13,396 bases of DNA. It comes from Spraguea lophii. Taxonomy: Eukaryota > Microsporidia > Spragueidae. Positions within the stretch are counted from its first letter, which is position 1, and each line of letters starts with the position of its first letter. Of this stretch, positions 1 through 6,741 are shown one piece after another. The DNA lies in assembly GCA_001887945.1 (NCBI GenBank), contig LDOQ01000034.1, positions 1-13,396 of the forward strand. The letters run 5' to 3'. Both the position numbers and the translations under genes were made by a program. The notes beneath the pieces were generated by a model. That model had not been told where the DNA came from and ran no database searches. It saw only the letters and a program-made list of their open reading frames with translations.

Positions 1-2
1 GC

Positions 3-98
3 ATATCTGTAGCGAAACCAGTTAGTACAAGTTTAATTTCGCTCGAGGAACCGAAGGTCACAGACCATGGTAGGCCGCAACCGGCCAGGAAGCTTTGA
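3..98 (+). CDS. 3' end of a GC-rich gene of unknown identity (partial, copy A)
   Basis: Frame 3 is open from the window edge for 31 codons and ends in TGA (96-98) followed at once by TAA. The tail peptide includes SLEEPKVTDHGRPQPARKL. Positions 1-100 are about 49% GC, far above the surrounding DNA, so this stretch looks compositionally foreign or transposon-derived. AATAAA lies at 101-106 and a run of nine A begins at 119, the spacing expected of a polyadenylated transcript end and also of a retroposed 3' end. The other two forward frames stop early. I do not recognise the protein. It could be the end of a non-LTR retroelement ORF or of a horizontally acquired gene; the window edge removes the rest. 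Confidence 0.4.
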   Translation: MSVAKPVSTSLISLEEPKVTDHGRPQPARKL

Positions 99-194
99 TA
101 AATAAAAGTTTCATTCGTAAAAAAAAATAGATTGTGATTTTGTAATATCTTGTAAAACATTCTAACATTTGGATTATAAAGTAATAAGATTAAT

Positions 195-320
195 GCATAT
201 TTATAATGAAATTAATCAATATAAGTTTAAATATGTTTTTGGAATTCGAGATTATAAACCATTGTAGACCACACTCATCCAGGAAACTTCTATGAATAAA
301 AGCTTTATTAATAAAAAAAA
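195..320 (+). pseudogene. Decayed AT-shifted copy (copy B) of the GC-rich 3' end at 1-126
   Basis: Positions 195-320 align without gaps to 1-126 at a constant offset of 194. I counted 86 of 126 identical positions (about 68%). Of the 40 differences, 30 replace G/C in copy A by A/T here, 6 go the other way, and 29 are transitions. The shared parts include AATAAA (295-300) and the terminal A-run (313-320); similarity stops right after the A-run. The equivalent frame stays open to TGA at 293-295 (ending SSRKLL against ARKL in copy A), but changes fall on all codon positions, so selection for coding is not evident. It is best read as an old relic of the same element or gene end. Confidence 0.6.
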
Positions 321-571
321 GTTCGTTTAATTTATTTTCTTCACAAGTTTTATTTCTTCTTCACATAATCTTAATATACTTATAATAAAATATATGATCA
401 TAATTATAATTCTCTAACTACAATTAAAATAAATTATTATTAAAAATTTATAAAAAAATAAATTTTTATACCTTACAAAATTCAAAACTAATAAATTTTT
501 TTAATGTTAAATACATTAGATATATAATTTTAATATTAAAAAAATAAAAAATAATACTCAAATATATTTAT
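321..571. other. Gene-free AT-rich spacer
   Basis: No open frame of note lies here. The stretch just left of position 572 is the 3' flank of the minus-strand gene ending there. On the minus strand an AATAAA hexamer (complement of 567-572) overlaps the TAA stop of that gene and is its probable polyadenylation signal. Confidence 0.5.
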
Positions 572-1039
572 TTAAGAATAAATAATGAGTGCTGATAGTA
601 TAATCTGAACGGATACTATCCAAAATGATTTATCACCAAATCCATTTTCTTTTCCTGTTTGTTCATTTGTTGTTGGTGTCTGTTCATTTATTGTTGCTGG
701 TTCATTTGGTGTAGTTGCTGATACTGGCGTAGGTGCAGATGTTGTTGGATGTACCTGGTTATTTGCGGGGACTTGTTCATTTGCAGGTTTTGCTGGTGGT
801 ATTTGTTGTGGTGATTGTGGTGCTCTTCTTTTTTTTGGTCTTGCTGGTACTGGTGTAGGTGCAGGTGTTGTTGTTGGTTGTACCTGTTTATTTGCGGGTG
901 CTTGTTCATTTGTTGTTGGTGTTGCTGTAAGTGGTATTTGTTTTGGTCTTGTTGGTGTTGTTATACTCCCTGTTTGTAAAGTAATATCAAAGAACATAAA
1001 AAAATTCATAATAAAACATAAAATCTTGCTGAGTTTCAT
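572..1039 (-). CDS. Secreted Pro/Thr/Gln-rich protein with probable GPI anchor
   Basis: The predicted protein has 155 residues. Residues 1-24 (MKLSKILCFIMNFFMFFDIT...) form a signal peptide. Residues 25-132 are rich in Pro, Thr, Gln, Asn and Ala and contain no Cys. Residues 139-155 are hydrophobic and run to the stop, preceded by small polar residues (NGFGDKS), which is the layout of a GPI-attachment signal. Two diverged repeats are visible, residues 44-66 (NEQAPANKQVQPTTTP...) and 87-108 (NEQVPANNQVHPTTSAP...), plus further NEQ motifs at 118 and 125. A basic patch RPKKRR sits at 67-72. The frame extends upstream to 1165, but I chose the Met at 1037-1039 because it begins the signal peptide and has CCCC 4-7 bases before it. 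A mucin-like surface or spore-coat protein is the inferred role. It lacks the Cys pattern of polar tube proteins. No specific family recognised. Confidence 0.75.
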   Translation of the reverse strand: MKLSKILCFIMNFFMFFDITLQTGSITTPTRPKQIPLTATPTTNEQAPANKQVQPTTTPAPTPVPARPKKRRAPQSPQQIPPAKPANEQVPANNQVHPTTSAPTPVSATTPNEPATINEQTPTTNEQTGKENGFGDKSFWIVSVQIILSALIIYS

Positions 1040-1042
1040 TGT

Positions 1043-1046
1043 GGGG
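1043..1046 (-). promoter_or_regulatory. CCCC start-proximal motif of the gene at 572-1039
   Basis: On the minus strand CCCC lies 4 to 7 bases upstream of the ATG, in a locally C-rich stretch (CGCCCCACAATG). C-runs at this distance are a known initiation-proximal signal in microsporidia. Together with the signal peptide it decides the start. Confidence 0.6.
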
Positions 1047-1946
1047 CGAGAAAATCCCGTGTTAAAAACCCAAAAGATCTCTAAATTCAAAATAAAAAAA
1101 TATAAAGTTTTGACAGCCAATAAAAAAAATATTAAAAAAATAATTATAATATTGTTATTATACAATATTTGATATTACTTCCATTTTAATATTGTTTAAC
1201 AATTATACTTTTGTATATAAAAATAAAATCTATTTAATTTTTTTTCATATGAAATATTACAATTAATATTGTAGAATACAACGAATCTCCTTTTACAATT
1301 GAGATGTTCGAATATGTAAACATACTTTATCTGTGGAATGTAAAAATCATTTTTTATTGTTAACCTTGCTTTAAAGGACCTATTTATAATTAAAGTTATT
1401 TTTTTATAAATAGATTGAGAATTAAAAGATTTGTTGAAATTTATATTTTATTTAATAATATCGTTTATAAAATACAAAGAAATATTTTTAAATTAGTCAT
1501 ATTTTATTTTAAAATAAAAACTATAAAAATTGTTCTAAAGAACGTTTATAAAATTATTGAAATAATCCGTTTACCCAGTAATTATGGAATATTAACCAAA
1601 TTTAAAATCTGGCGAAATCAAATCTTTTTATTAAGAAAAAAATTTTCAAAACAAAAAAAAATGTAGAAAAAACAATCAAGAAGAAAAAATGTGGTTAAGT
1701 GAGTAAAAGTTTGATAGAGTTGCTTTACAATACATTCTGCTATATTCTAACTATTAAACTGAAGTAATGCTTATCTAGCATAATTATAATATATATATTG
1801 ATTAAATTCGACTAATATTATGTTCAAGAATCTCATTAAAACTAGAACAAGGATAATTAAATAACACGTATAATCTTAATATTCTGAAACATAATATAAT
1901 ATAAAATTAATATATAACTGTGATAAATCCTATTAATACAAATTTA

Positions 1947-1960
1947 CCCTAACCTAACCC
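1947..1960 (-). repeat. Telomere-like CCCTAACCTAACCC island
   Basis: The plus strand reads CCCTAACCTAACCC; the minus strand therefore reads GGGTTAGGTTAGGG. It shares the 13-mer GGGTTAGGTTAGG with the block at 5375-5393, in the opposite orientation. Such a G/C-rich word is very unlikely by chance twice in DNA this AT-rich. It lies about 140 bp beyond the 3' end of the proteasome gene. It may be an interstitial telomere-type repeat, a Tbf1/Myb-type protein binding site, or unrelated to either. Confidence 0.55.
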
Positions 1961-2101
1961 AACAATCTCAAACTATAATAAATCACAATAGATAAAAATA
2001 AACCCGAATATTCCAATATCGTAATATTAATTGAAATTAAAGAAATTTGAATATAAATTATAAAAAGAACAATATTCTAGAACATAACATTTTAACAACT
2101 T

Positions 2102-2800
2102 TTATTTTTCCAAATTATGCATAGAAAATATATCATTTAACTCATCGCGTTCAATTACTGTAAATTTCCCATTTTGTAAAATCCCAACATCCACATCATC
2201 ACAATTAATCTCACTTCCCGAATATTCACGTATAGAATGAATAGCAGTAACAATATTATCTTCCAATTTTTCTCTTCTCCTTTCCAAGAATTTCAACGCC
2301 TCCGAATAATCTTTTCCTATCGCACAAAATTCAGTACACCTAAAAGACCCACTAGGCTCCATTTGATATAAAAATGATCCTTCCGAAGTATTTCCCACTA
2401 TCAACACCAACAACCCCAAAGGCCTATAACCAGCTTTTTGAGTATATTCTTGAAAAATCCTACTTAAATTTTGTACAAACACATCCACATACGGATACTT
2501 CCCATAAATTTCTTTATAATCTTCCACCATTTTTAACATTTTTTTCAACAAAATTCTAAAATCCATTTGCAAACCAGAAAATGTTACACCAATATTTTCG
2601 CAGACTTTAAAAACCTTCCTTAAATTCTGTTTTTCCACCAATAAAGGAAATTTCTTTAAAGAAGCAATAACACAACCATCACCACTAGCCATACCCACAC
2701 TAAGACTGCCATTAAGACCCGCCATCAATGCATTGTCGCATTGTTCTAATGTACCTTTAGAACTGAATACTGTAAGACTGTAATCTATTTGAAAAGACAT
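2102..2800 (-). CDS. PRE8: 20S proteasome subunit alpha type-2
   Basis: The 232-residue protein is an alpha-ring subunit of the 20S proteasome, the ATP-dependent degradation core of nucleus and cytosol. The N-terminal alpha signature is at residues 7-20 (YSLTVFSSKGTLEQ), matching the YS-F-LT-FSP-GKL-Q form typical of alpha-2. Other alpha-2-like stretches are EIYGKYP (97-103), FQEYTQKAGYRPLG (116-129), LYQMEPSGSF (144-153) and AIGKDYSEALKFLERR (160-175). Alpha subunits carry no catalytic Thr and none is expected. The usual IEYAL/VEYA after the signature is CDNAL here, a local divergence. The length is normal to slightly short. The start is fixed by homology at the first Met and by CCC 4-6 bases upstream. 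AATAAA overlaps the TAA stop (2101-2106, minus). Confidence 0.93.
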   Translation of the reverse strand: MSFQIDYSLTVFSSKGTLEQCDNALMAGLNGSLSVGMASGDGCVIASLKKFPLLVEKQNLRKVFKVCENIGVTFSGLQMDFRILLKKMLKMVEDYKEIYGKYPYVDVFVQNLSRIFQEYTQKAGYRPLGLLVLIVGNTSEGSFLYQMEPSGSFRCTEFCAIGKDYSEALKFLERRREKLEDNIVTAIHSIREYSGSEINCDDVDVGILQNGKFTVIERDELNDIFSMHNLEK

Positions 2801-2803
2801 TAA

Positions 2804-2806
2804 GGG
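2804..2806 (-). promoter_or_regulatory. CCC motif upstream of the proteasome alpha-2 start
   Basis: On the minus strand the sequence before the gene is ACCCTTAATG, with CCC at -4 to -6. It matches the C-run at the other starts in this window and supports translation from the Met at 2798-2800. Confidence 0.6.
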
Positions 2807-2857
2807 TAAATGTTTTTGTAATTTAAAATTAAATGATTGTGAGTGTGTAAAGTTTGG

Positions 2858-2935
2858 GTGGTTAATGGAGTATGGTGAGTAGAGGGTGAGTGGTTAGTGG
2901 AGTAGAGTAGAGAGTGGTTGTAAATAGTGGAGAGA
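2858..2935 (+). repeat. G/A/T-rich imperfect repeats upstream of proteasome alpha-2
   Basis: The plus strand is rich in G and almost free of C. GTGG-containing units recur: GTGGTTAATGG at 2858, GTGGTTAGTGG at 2890 and GTGGTTG at 2914, interspersed with AGTAGAG words. On the minus strand this is a C-rich pyrimidine stretch 60-135 bp before the proteasome start, where a promoter would lie. It could be a promoter element or a degenerate minisatellite. Confidence 0.45.
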
Positions 2936-2983
2936 ATAAAAAAAATAATAAAAATAATTTAATTACTAAAATGAAATAATAAT

Positions 2984-3055
2984 CTAACTAACAATCATTT
3001 TCTTTATTTTATCATAATAATCTTCATCACGCTTTCTCTTATAATAATCCCACAT
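2984..3055 (-). other. Short frame just downstream of the kinase, possible lost C-terminal extension
   Basis: A 23-codon minus-strand frame starting with ATG at 3053-3055 encodes MWDYYKRKRDEDYYDKIKKM and three further residues, ending in TAG. It is highly charged, like coding sequence, and lies about 30 bp past the kinase stop in another frame. The intervening DNA is three near-copies of GATTATAA, which is slippage-prone. It may be a former kinase C-terminus cut off by a frameshift, or chance. Confidence 0.2.
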
Positions 3056-3082
3056 CCATTATAATCTTATAATCTCTTATAA

Positions 3083-4423
3083 TCATTGAATCTTCATTTT
3101 ATAATATTTATGTACATCTTCTATGTCTATTCTTTTCTTATAATCTTTATCTATCATTTTTTCTATAATCTCTCTATCTTCCAATACCTCCATATGCAAT
3201 CCTTTATAATTATTATTTCTTAGATTATCCCAATTATCATCCACTGGTAAAATAATACCTAACTCCATTTCCAAAACAATCAACCCTAAAGAATAAACAT
3301 CTGTAAAATATCCAAATATTTCATTATTTGCTTCTACTGGCATATACTTCCTATCACCCTCTTCATCCAAATATTCATTAATTTTCCTACTGATATTAAA
3401 ATCTCCTATTTTTACGCTTAAGGGTAAATTTACAAAAATATTTTCCGGTTTTATATCACAGTGTATTATTTTATGTTTTTTTAATTCTATTAAACCATTG
3501 CATATTTCTACGATAATAAAATATATTAGTTTTTTATGAAAATATATTTTTTTGTAATAATAAATACTCGTAATAAGATTTCTAAGGCTTCCTAATATAC
3601 AATATTCCATTTCTATAAAAAATATTCTTCTTTGTTCCCATGCACAGCATATTTTTATTATGTTGGATGATGGTGTAAGATCGAAAAGTAGGTTTATTTC
3701 TTTAAGGATTTTCGACTTTTCTTCGGCGCCGGAATAAAATTTACTACTGATTTTTAAGCATTTAAAGTTAAAGTTTGTTAATTGGTTGTTTGTTGTATTG
3801 TTTGTTATAGGTGGTATTGTAGTATTATGATTGTCTGCGGGGTTATTGGTTTTTACACGTTTTCTGTGTTCTAAATTATTATAGTTTTCTTTGTTATTCT
3901 CGGTATTATTATTTATTTTAATATCGTTATTACTCTCATCTATCTTAGTATCGATTTTAATATCATCCATCTTACTATCACTCTTATCTACCACATCTAT
4001 CTTCGTATCATCCATATCACTCTTATCTACCACATTCATGGCAGTGATGTACTTGAAATACAATTTATCTATTTCATTTTTACAAAATTCATTATTTACC
4101 ATATATTCCACCACAATATTTCTTATATTATCTACATCCTTCTTCTTTATATTTATTGCAAACACTGCACCAAAATCTCCTTCTCCTTCTTTAAAATACA
4201 AAGTATATTTATCTATTCTATTATCTATAGAATCTAATATTTCTATTTTATCTTTAAAATAAATATAATCATTACACTCCAAAGACATTCTTTTGTGTGT
4301 TGTTTTTTCAATAAAAATTAAATTATTATCATCAAATTCTGTTTTAAAAGAAGAACGACGTGATGGTGTCTTAGGATAAGATTTACCTTCAAGAAAATCT
4401 TTTTTTAATGTATACATTGACAT
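3083..4423 (-). CDS. wee1: Wee1-family protein kinase with a large N-lobe insertion
   Basis: The 446-residue protein is a kinase of the Wee1/Swe1/Myt1 type, which in eukaryotes restrains mitotic entry by phosphorylating Cdk1. The Gly-loop GEGDFG is at 80-85, the probable beta-3 Lys at 224 (KCLKIS), and a Wee1-like stretch IIKICCAWEQ…EYCILGSL at 255-280, where the AW pair is typical of Wee1. The catalytic loop HCDIKPENIF is at 321-330 (Asp323, Lys325, Asn328). EGDRKYMPVEA at 355-365 matches the Wee1-specific EGD-RY motif, and DVYSLG lies at 375-380. The DFG position reads DFN (341-343): the metal-binding Asp is kept but Gly is Asn. About 125 residues (93-218), rich in Asn, Asp and Lys with VVDKSD repeats, separate the Gly-loop from the beta-3 Lys; kinases normally have around 15 there. 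The start may be Met1 or Met3. No C-run precedes it beyond CC. Confidence 0.82.
   Translation of the reverse strand: MSMYTLKKDFLEGKSYPKTPSRRSSFKTEFDDNNLIFIEKTTHKRMSLECNDYIYFKDKIEILDSIDNRIDKYTLYFKEGEGDFGAVFAINIKKKDVDNIRNIVVEYMVNNEFCKNEIDKLYFKYITAMNVVDKSDMDDTKIDVVDKSDSKMDDIKIDTKIDESNNDIKINNNTENNKENYNNLEHRKRVKTNNPADNHNTTIPPITNNTTNNQLTNFNFKCLKISSKFYSGAEEKSKILKEINLLFDLTPSSNIIKICCAWEQRRIFFIEMEYCILGSLRNLITSIYYYKKIYFHKKLIYFIIVEICNGLIELKKHKIIHCDIKPENIFVNLPLSVKIGDFNISRKINEYLDEEGDRKYMPVEANNEIFGYFTDVYSLGLIVLEMELGIILPVDDNWDNLRNNNYKGLHMEVLEDREIIEKMIDKDYKKRIDIEDVHKYYKMKIQ
3976..4035 (-). repeat. 39-bp-period repeat inside the kinase insertion
   Basis: The same 21 bases occur at 3976-3996 and 4015-4035, giving a 39-bp (13-codon) period. 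In the protein this produces two VVDKSD units (131-136 shifted, and 144-149) with related DDTKID/DDIKID words. It shows that the insertion grew by in-frame tandem duplication. Confidence 0.7.
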
Positions 4424-4944
4424 GGATGAAAAAATAATATTACAAAAAAATATTATAATTTATAATAAGTGAGATAATATTAAGAGATAGTTTAAGGGAG
4501 ATAGTAAGTTATAATATATTATTATATATTATTGTTTCAAATTTACTAACTTAACAATATAAATTAAATATAAAATAAAATAATAATAACATTTAAATAT
4601 TATTTAAAATATTATTAATATATTTTTTATATAGAAAATATAATGTTAGAAGACTTAATAAACAAATATATACTGTATTAAGTATTTATAGAATATATAA
4701 AAGAGAAGTTTAAAAAATATTTAAAATAAATAATAACAGATTATTGGAAAGAAAATTATATTATAAAAATAGTATTATATTAATGTTAGATGAAATATAT
4801 TCTTCATATTTTTATGTTTGCTTTGAAAGAAACATAAAAAATAAAAAGAATGGAAATATAATTTTATAGAGGATGTTAAAATTATTAATAATATTAAGTA
4901 TCAAATGATTGAATATATTTTTCAATATAATCTTTTTCTAATGT

Positions 4945-4964
4945 TCCTTAGCAACACCTAAGGA
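4945..4964. other. Short GC-containing hairpin
   Basis: TCCTTAG (4945-4951) and CTAAGGA (4958-4964) are perfect inverted repeats around the loop CAACAC. The 7-bp stem has three G-C pairs, unusual in the surrounding AT-rich DNA. No neighbouring gene end is close enough to assign a function. Confidence 0.35.
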
Positions 4965-5374
4965 TAAATATTATAAAATTAATCAAATTAAAAAGAGAAA
5001 GAGAATAATAAATACACATATAATTTAAAATAAAAATATTGATACAAATATAATATATTATAATATTTATTATTTGGATATTTTAATTATAAGAATTTTT
5101 CCAATTAGAGAACGAGGAAGTTTTTCGTTTATTTACTATTATTATAACTTTATCTTTGATGTAATAATTATAAAATATTTAAACTTCAATATATCAGTTC
5201 ATTTTAAATATGGTATAACAACATGTATTACATACTTAAATACATTATCATTATTAAATTATAATAATATTTGTATATCAATTAATATCTATTATCATTA
5301 TTAAATTATAATACCATTAAATTTACTAGAATAATAATTATACCATACTCAAAATTCTATCATCTAATACTACA

Positions 5375-5393
5375 TTAGGGTTAGGTTAGGTTA
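5375..5393 (+). repeat. Telomere-like TTAGGGTTAGGTTAGGTTA island
   Basis: The plus strand reads TTAGGGTTAGGTTAGGTTA. It contains GGGTTAGGTTAGG, also present on the minus strand at 1947-1960. It lies about 180 bp beyond the 3' end of the minus-strand zinc-finger gene and merges directly into a 32-bp tandem repeat. Confidence 0.6.
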
Positions 5394-5477
5394 ATATTAA
5401 GTTAATGTGATATAAAGTTATGTTAATATTAAGTTAATGTAATATAAAGTTATGTTAATATTGGATAATGTAATATC
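5390..5477 (+). repeat. 32-bp tandem repeat, about 2.7 copies
   Basis: Units begin with GTTAATATTAAGTTAATGT at 5390 and 5422 and a shortened GTTAATATTGGATAATGT at 5454. The two full units differ at one position. The word AAGTTATGTTAATA, internal to the array, recurs at 6949-6962. The array abuts the telomere-like block, so the two may have arisen together. Confidence 0.75.
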
Positions 5478-5537
5478 TATCTAATATAGTTTTTATAAAA
5501 AAATAATATAATTCTAAATTTAATTTATTTCAATTCT

Positions 5538-5577
5538 AAAATAATATTCTTAATCATAAAATAATATTTTCAATCAT
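5538..5577 (-). repeat. 20-bp tandem duplication spanning the zinc-finger gene's stop codon
   Basis: Two 20-bp units, 5538-5557 and 5558-5577, match except at two positions. The right-hand unit holds the last codons and the TGA stop of the minus-strand gene; the left-hand unit is its 3' untranslated copy. It appears to be a recent duplication of the gene end. Confidence 0.65.
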
Positions 5578-6736
5578 AAGGAATATGTCCAAACCCATAA
5601 GAATTATTTGTTGTATCTTCATCTTTGATTTTATCTTCATTCAATGTATATTCTTCATTACCAAAAGATTCATATGCTGTATCAGAGGTATATTTATCAT
5701 TAAAATTATTATCATTATTTATATTTTTATCATCATTATTTATATCTGAATAGTTATTTCTATTATTTCTATCATTATAATTTCTATCATTATAATTTCT
5801 ATCATGGTTTTTATTATCGTTGTAATTTCTATCATTATAATTTCTATCATTAAATTTTCCTTCAGGATAATTTTTATTTCTTCTATCATATTTATTATCA
5901 TTATAATCTCTTCTATTAACGTCATTGTAATTTCTTCTATTGCCATCGTTATATTCTCTCCTGTTACCATCATTGGTATAATCTCGTCTATCATACTTAT
6001 TATTTTTATTATAATTTTTTTTATCGTCATTATTATAAGTATTTCTATTATGTTTATTACCATCAATATAAGTATTTCTATCGTATTTATTTCCATCATT
6101 ATATTCTTTTTTACCGTATTTATTACCATCATTATAACTATTACGTTTATTACCGTCATTGTAAAATTCTTTATTCCTTCTATCATGCTTATTGCCATCA
6201 TTATAAAATTCTTTATTTCTTCTATCATATTTACCATCATTATATTCTTTTCTATCATGCTTATTACCACTGTAATCTATTATATCCTCGTTATTATAAT
6301 TATTTCTATCATACGTATTATAATCTCTTTTATTATAATCTATTATATCCTCATTTACGATATTTCTATCTTTTTTCTCCTCACTAGTTTTATATTTTAT
6401 AAAATATTTATTATTTCTTTTATCTCTTATATCGATATTTCTATTTGTGTATGATTGTATGTATGCATTTTTTTCTAATGTATTAAGTCTATTCATTATA
6501 ATTTTTTTATTATTATTTAAAGCTTGATTCCACTGTTGTTTAAAAAGTTCTGGTTCTGTTGTCATACTTCTGTATCTAAGTTCTTCTGCAGTAATATCTA
6601 CTAATGGTAATTGACGATAACATGTAAATAACCATGATGGAGGGTCTAATAGATCAGTGTTTATGGAATGTAGATTTTTGCATGATCGCCCGTATTTACA
6701 GTGGCCAGAGAGAAAAAACTTGCAGGGCTGTTTCAT
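5570..6736 (-). CDS. CCCH zinc-finger protein, Nup42/Amo1-like, with Asn/Asp/Tyr/Arg repeats
   Basis: The 388-residue protein begins with one CCCH finger: Cys5, Cys13, Cys19, His23 (C-x7-C-x5-C-x3-H; PCKFFLSGHCKYGRSCKNLH). The next block, SINTDLLDPPSWLFTCY…DITAEELRYR (24-56), resembles the region after the finger in fungal Nup42/Amo1 nucleoporins, which act with Gle1 at the cytoplasmic face of the nuclear pore in mRNA export. Residues 65-95 look helical. Residues 135-345 are repeats built on YNDGNK, DRRN and YNDRN. Nup42 proteins normally carry FG repeats there; only two FG remain (358-359, 382-383). The C-terminus YGFGHIPYD may be the Gle1-binding tail, a weak inference. The start has CCC at -3 to -5. 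The other candidate is a general RNA-binding CCCH protein with a disordered tail. Confidence 0.68.
   Translation of the reverse strand: MKQPCKFFLSGHCKYGRSCKNLHSINTDLLDPPSWLFTCYRQLPLVDITAEELRYRSMTTEPELFKQQWNQALNNNKKIIMNRLNTLEKNAYIQSYTNRNIDIRDKRNNKYFIKYKTSEEKKDRNIVNEDIIDYNKRDYNTYDRNNYNNEDIIDYSGNKHDRKEYNDGKYDRRNKEFYNDGNKHDRRNKEFYNDGNKRNSYNDGNKYGKKEYNDGNKYDRNTYIDGNKHNRNTYNNDDKKNYNKNNKYDRRDYTNDGNRREYNDGNRRNYNDVNRRDYNDNKYDRRNKNYPEGKFNDRNYNDRNYNDNKNHDRNYNDRNYNDRNNRNNYSDINNDDKNINNDNNFNDKYTSDTAYESFGNEEYTLNEDKIKDEDTTNNSYGFGHIPYD
5740..6300 (-). repeat. Coding minisatellite of the zinc-finger protein
   Basis: The DNA repeats short, diverged units of 18-39 bp. On the minus strand they encode variants of YNDGNKYDRRN and, towards the 3' end of the gene, NDRNYNDRNY. 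Unit length varies in multiples of three, so the frame is kept. Confidence 0.65.
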
Positions 6737-6738
6737 AT

Positions 6739-6741
6739 GGG
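6739..6741 (-). promoter_or_regulatory. CCC motif upstream of the zinc-finger gene start
   Basis: The minus strand reads TACCCATATG, with CCC at -3 to -5 from the ATG at 6734-6736. This agrees with the start set by the zinc finger, which begins at residue 5. Confidence 0.6.

Larger units (their letters stand above)
1040..2101. other. Gene-poor interval of about 1.06 kb with possible coding relics
   Basis: No intact gene with an ATG is convincing here. A short plus-strand frame at 1253-1360 reads like protein (…EYNESPFTIEMFEYVNIL…) but has no start and ends in TAA at 1361-1363. A plus frame at 1415-1666 (83 codons) opens on TTG rather than ATG and is rich in Ile, Lys and Phe as expected of AT-rich DNA. 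Either may be a decayed gene fragment; neither can be named. A telomere-like block lies at 1947-1960. The rest is simple AT-rich sequence. Confidence 0.4.
4424..5569. other. Gene-poor interval of about 1.15 kb
   Basis: I see no convincing gene. The longest plus-strand frame (5074-5304) opens on TTG, has no C-run, and encodes only AT-driven residues. The interval holds a small hairpin (4945-4964), a telomere-like block (5375-5393), a 32-bp tandem repeat (5390-5477) and a 20-bp duplication at the 3' end of the next gene (5538-5577). AATAAA for that gene is probably the complement of TTTATT near 5525. Confidence 0.45.

Noticed and set aside
1..127. Fragment of large-subunit rRNA, suggested by GTTAGTACAAG and local GC content
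   Set aside because: The surrounding bases do not fit the conserved sarcin-ricin region, and the open frame ending in TGA TAA, then AATAAA, explains the stretch better.
688..909. Minus-strand frame rich in Gln and His inside the Pro/Thr-rich gene
   Set aside because: It is an alternate-frame reading of the repeats of the gene at 572-1039, with no start signal of its own.
1415..1666. Plus-strand frame of 83 codons as a gene
   Set aside because: It opens on TTG, has no C-run, resembles no family and has the composition of random AT-rich DNA. It is kept only as a possible relic.
3891..4262. Hydrophobic plus-strand frame
   Set aside because: It is antisense to the Wee1-like kinase insertion; its Ser/Ile/Leu composition mirrors the Asn/Asp/Lys repeat codons.
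5074..5304. Plus-strand frame in the 1.15 kb gap
   Set aside because: TTG start, no upstream signal, Ile/Tyr/Asn-rich throughout and no family resemblance.
5740..6454. Ile/Met-rich frames on both strands
   Set aside because: They are shadows of the Asn/Asp/Tyr repeat domain of the zinc-finger protein.
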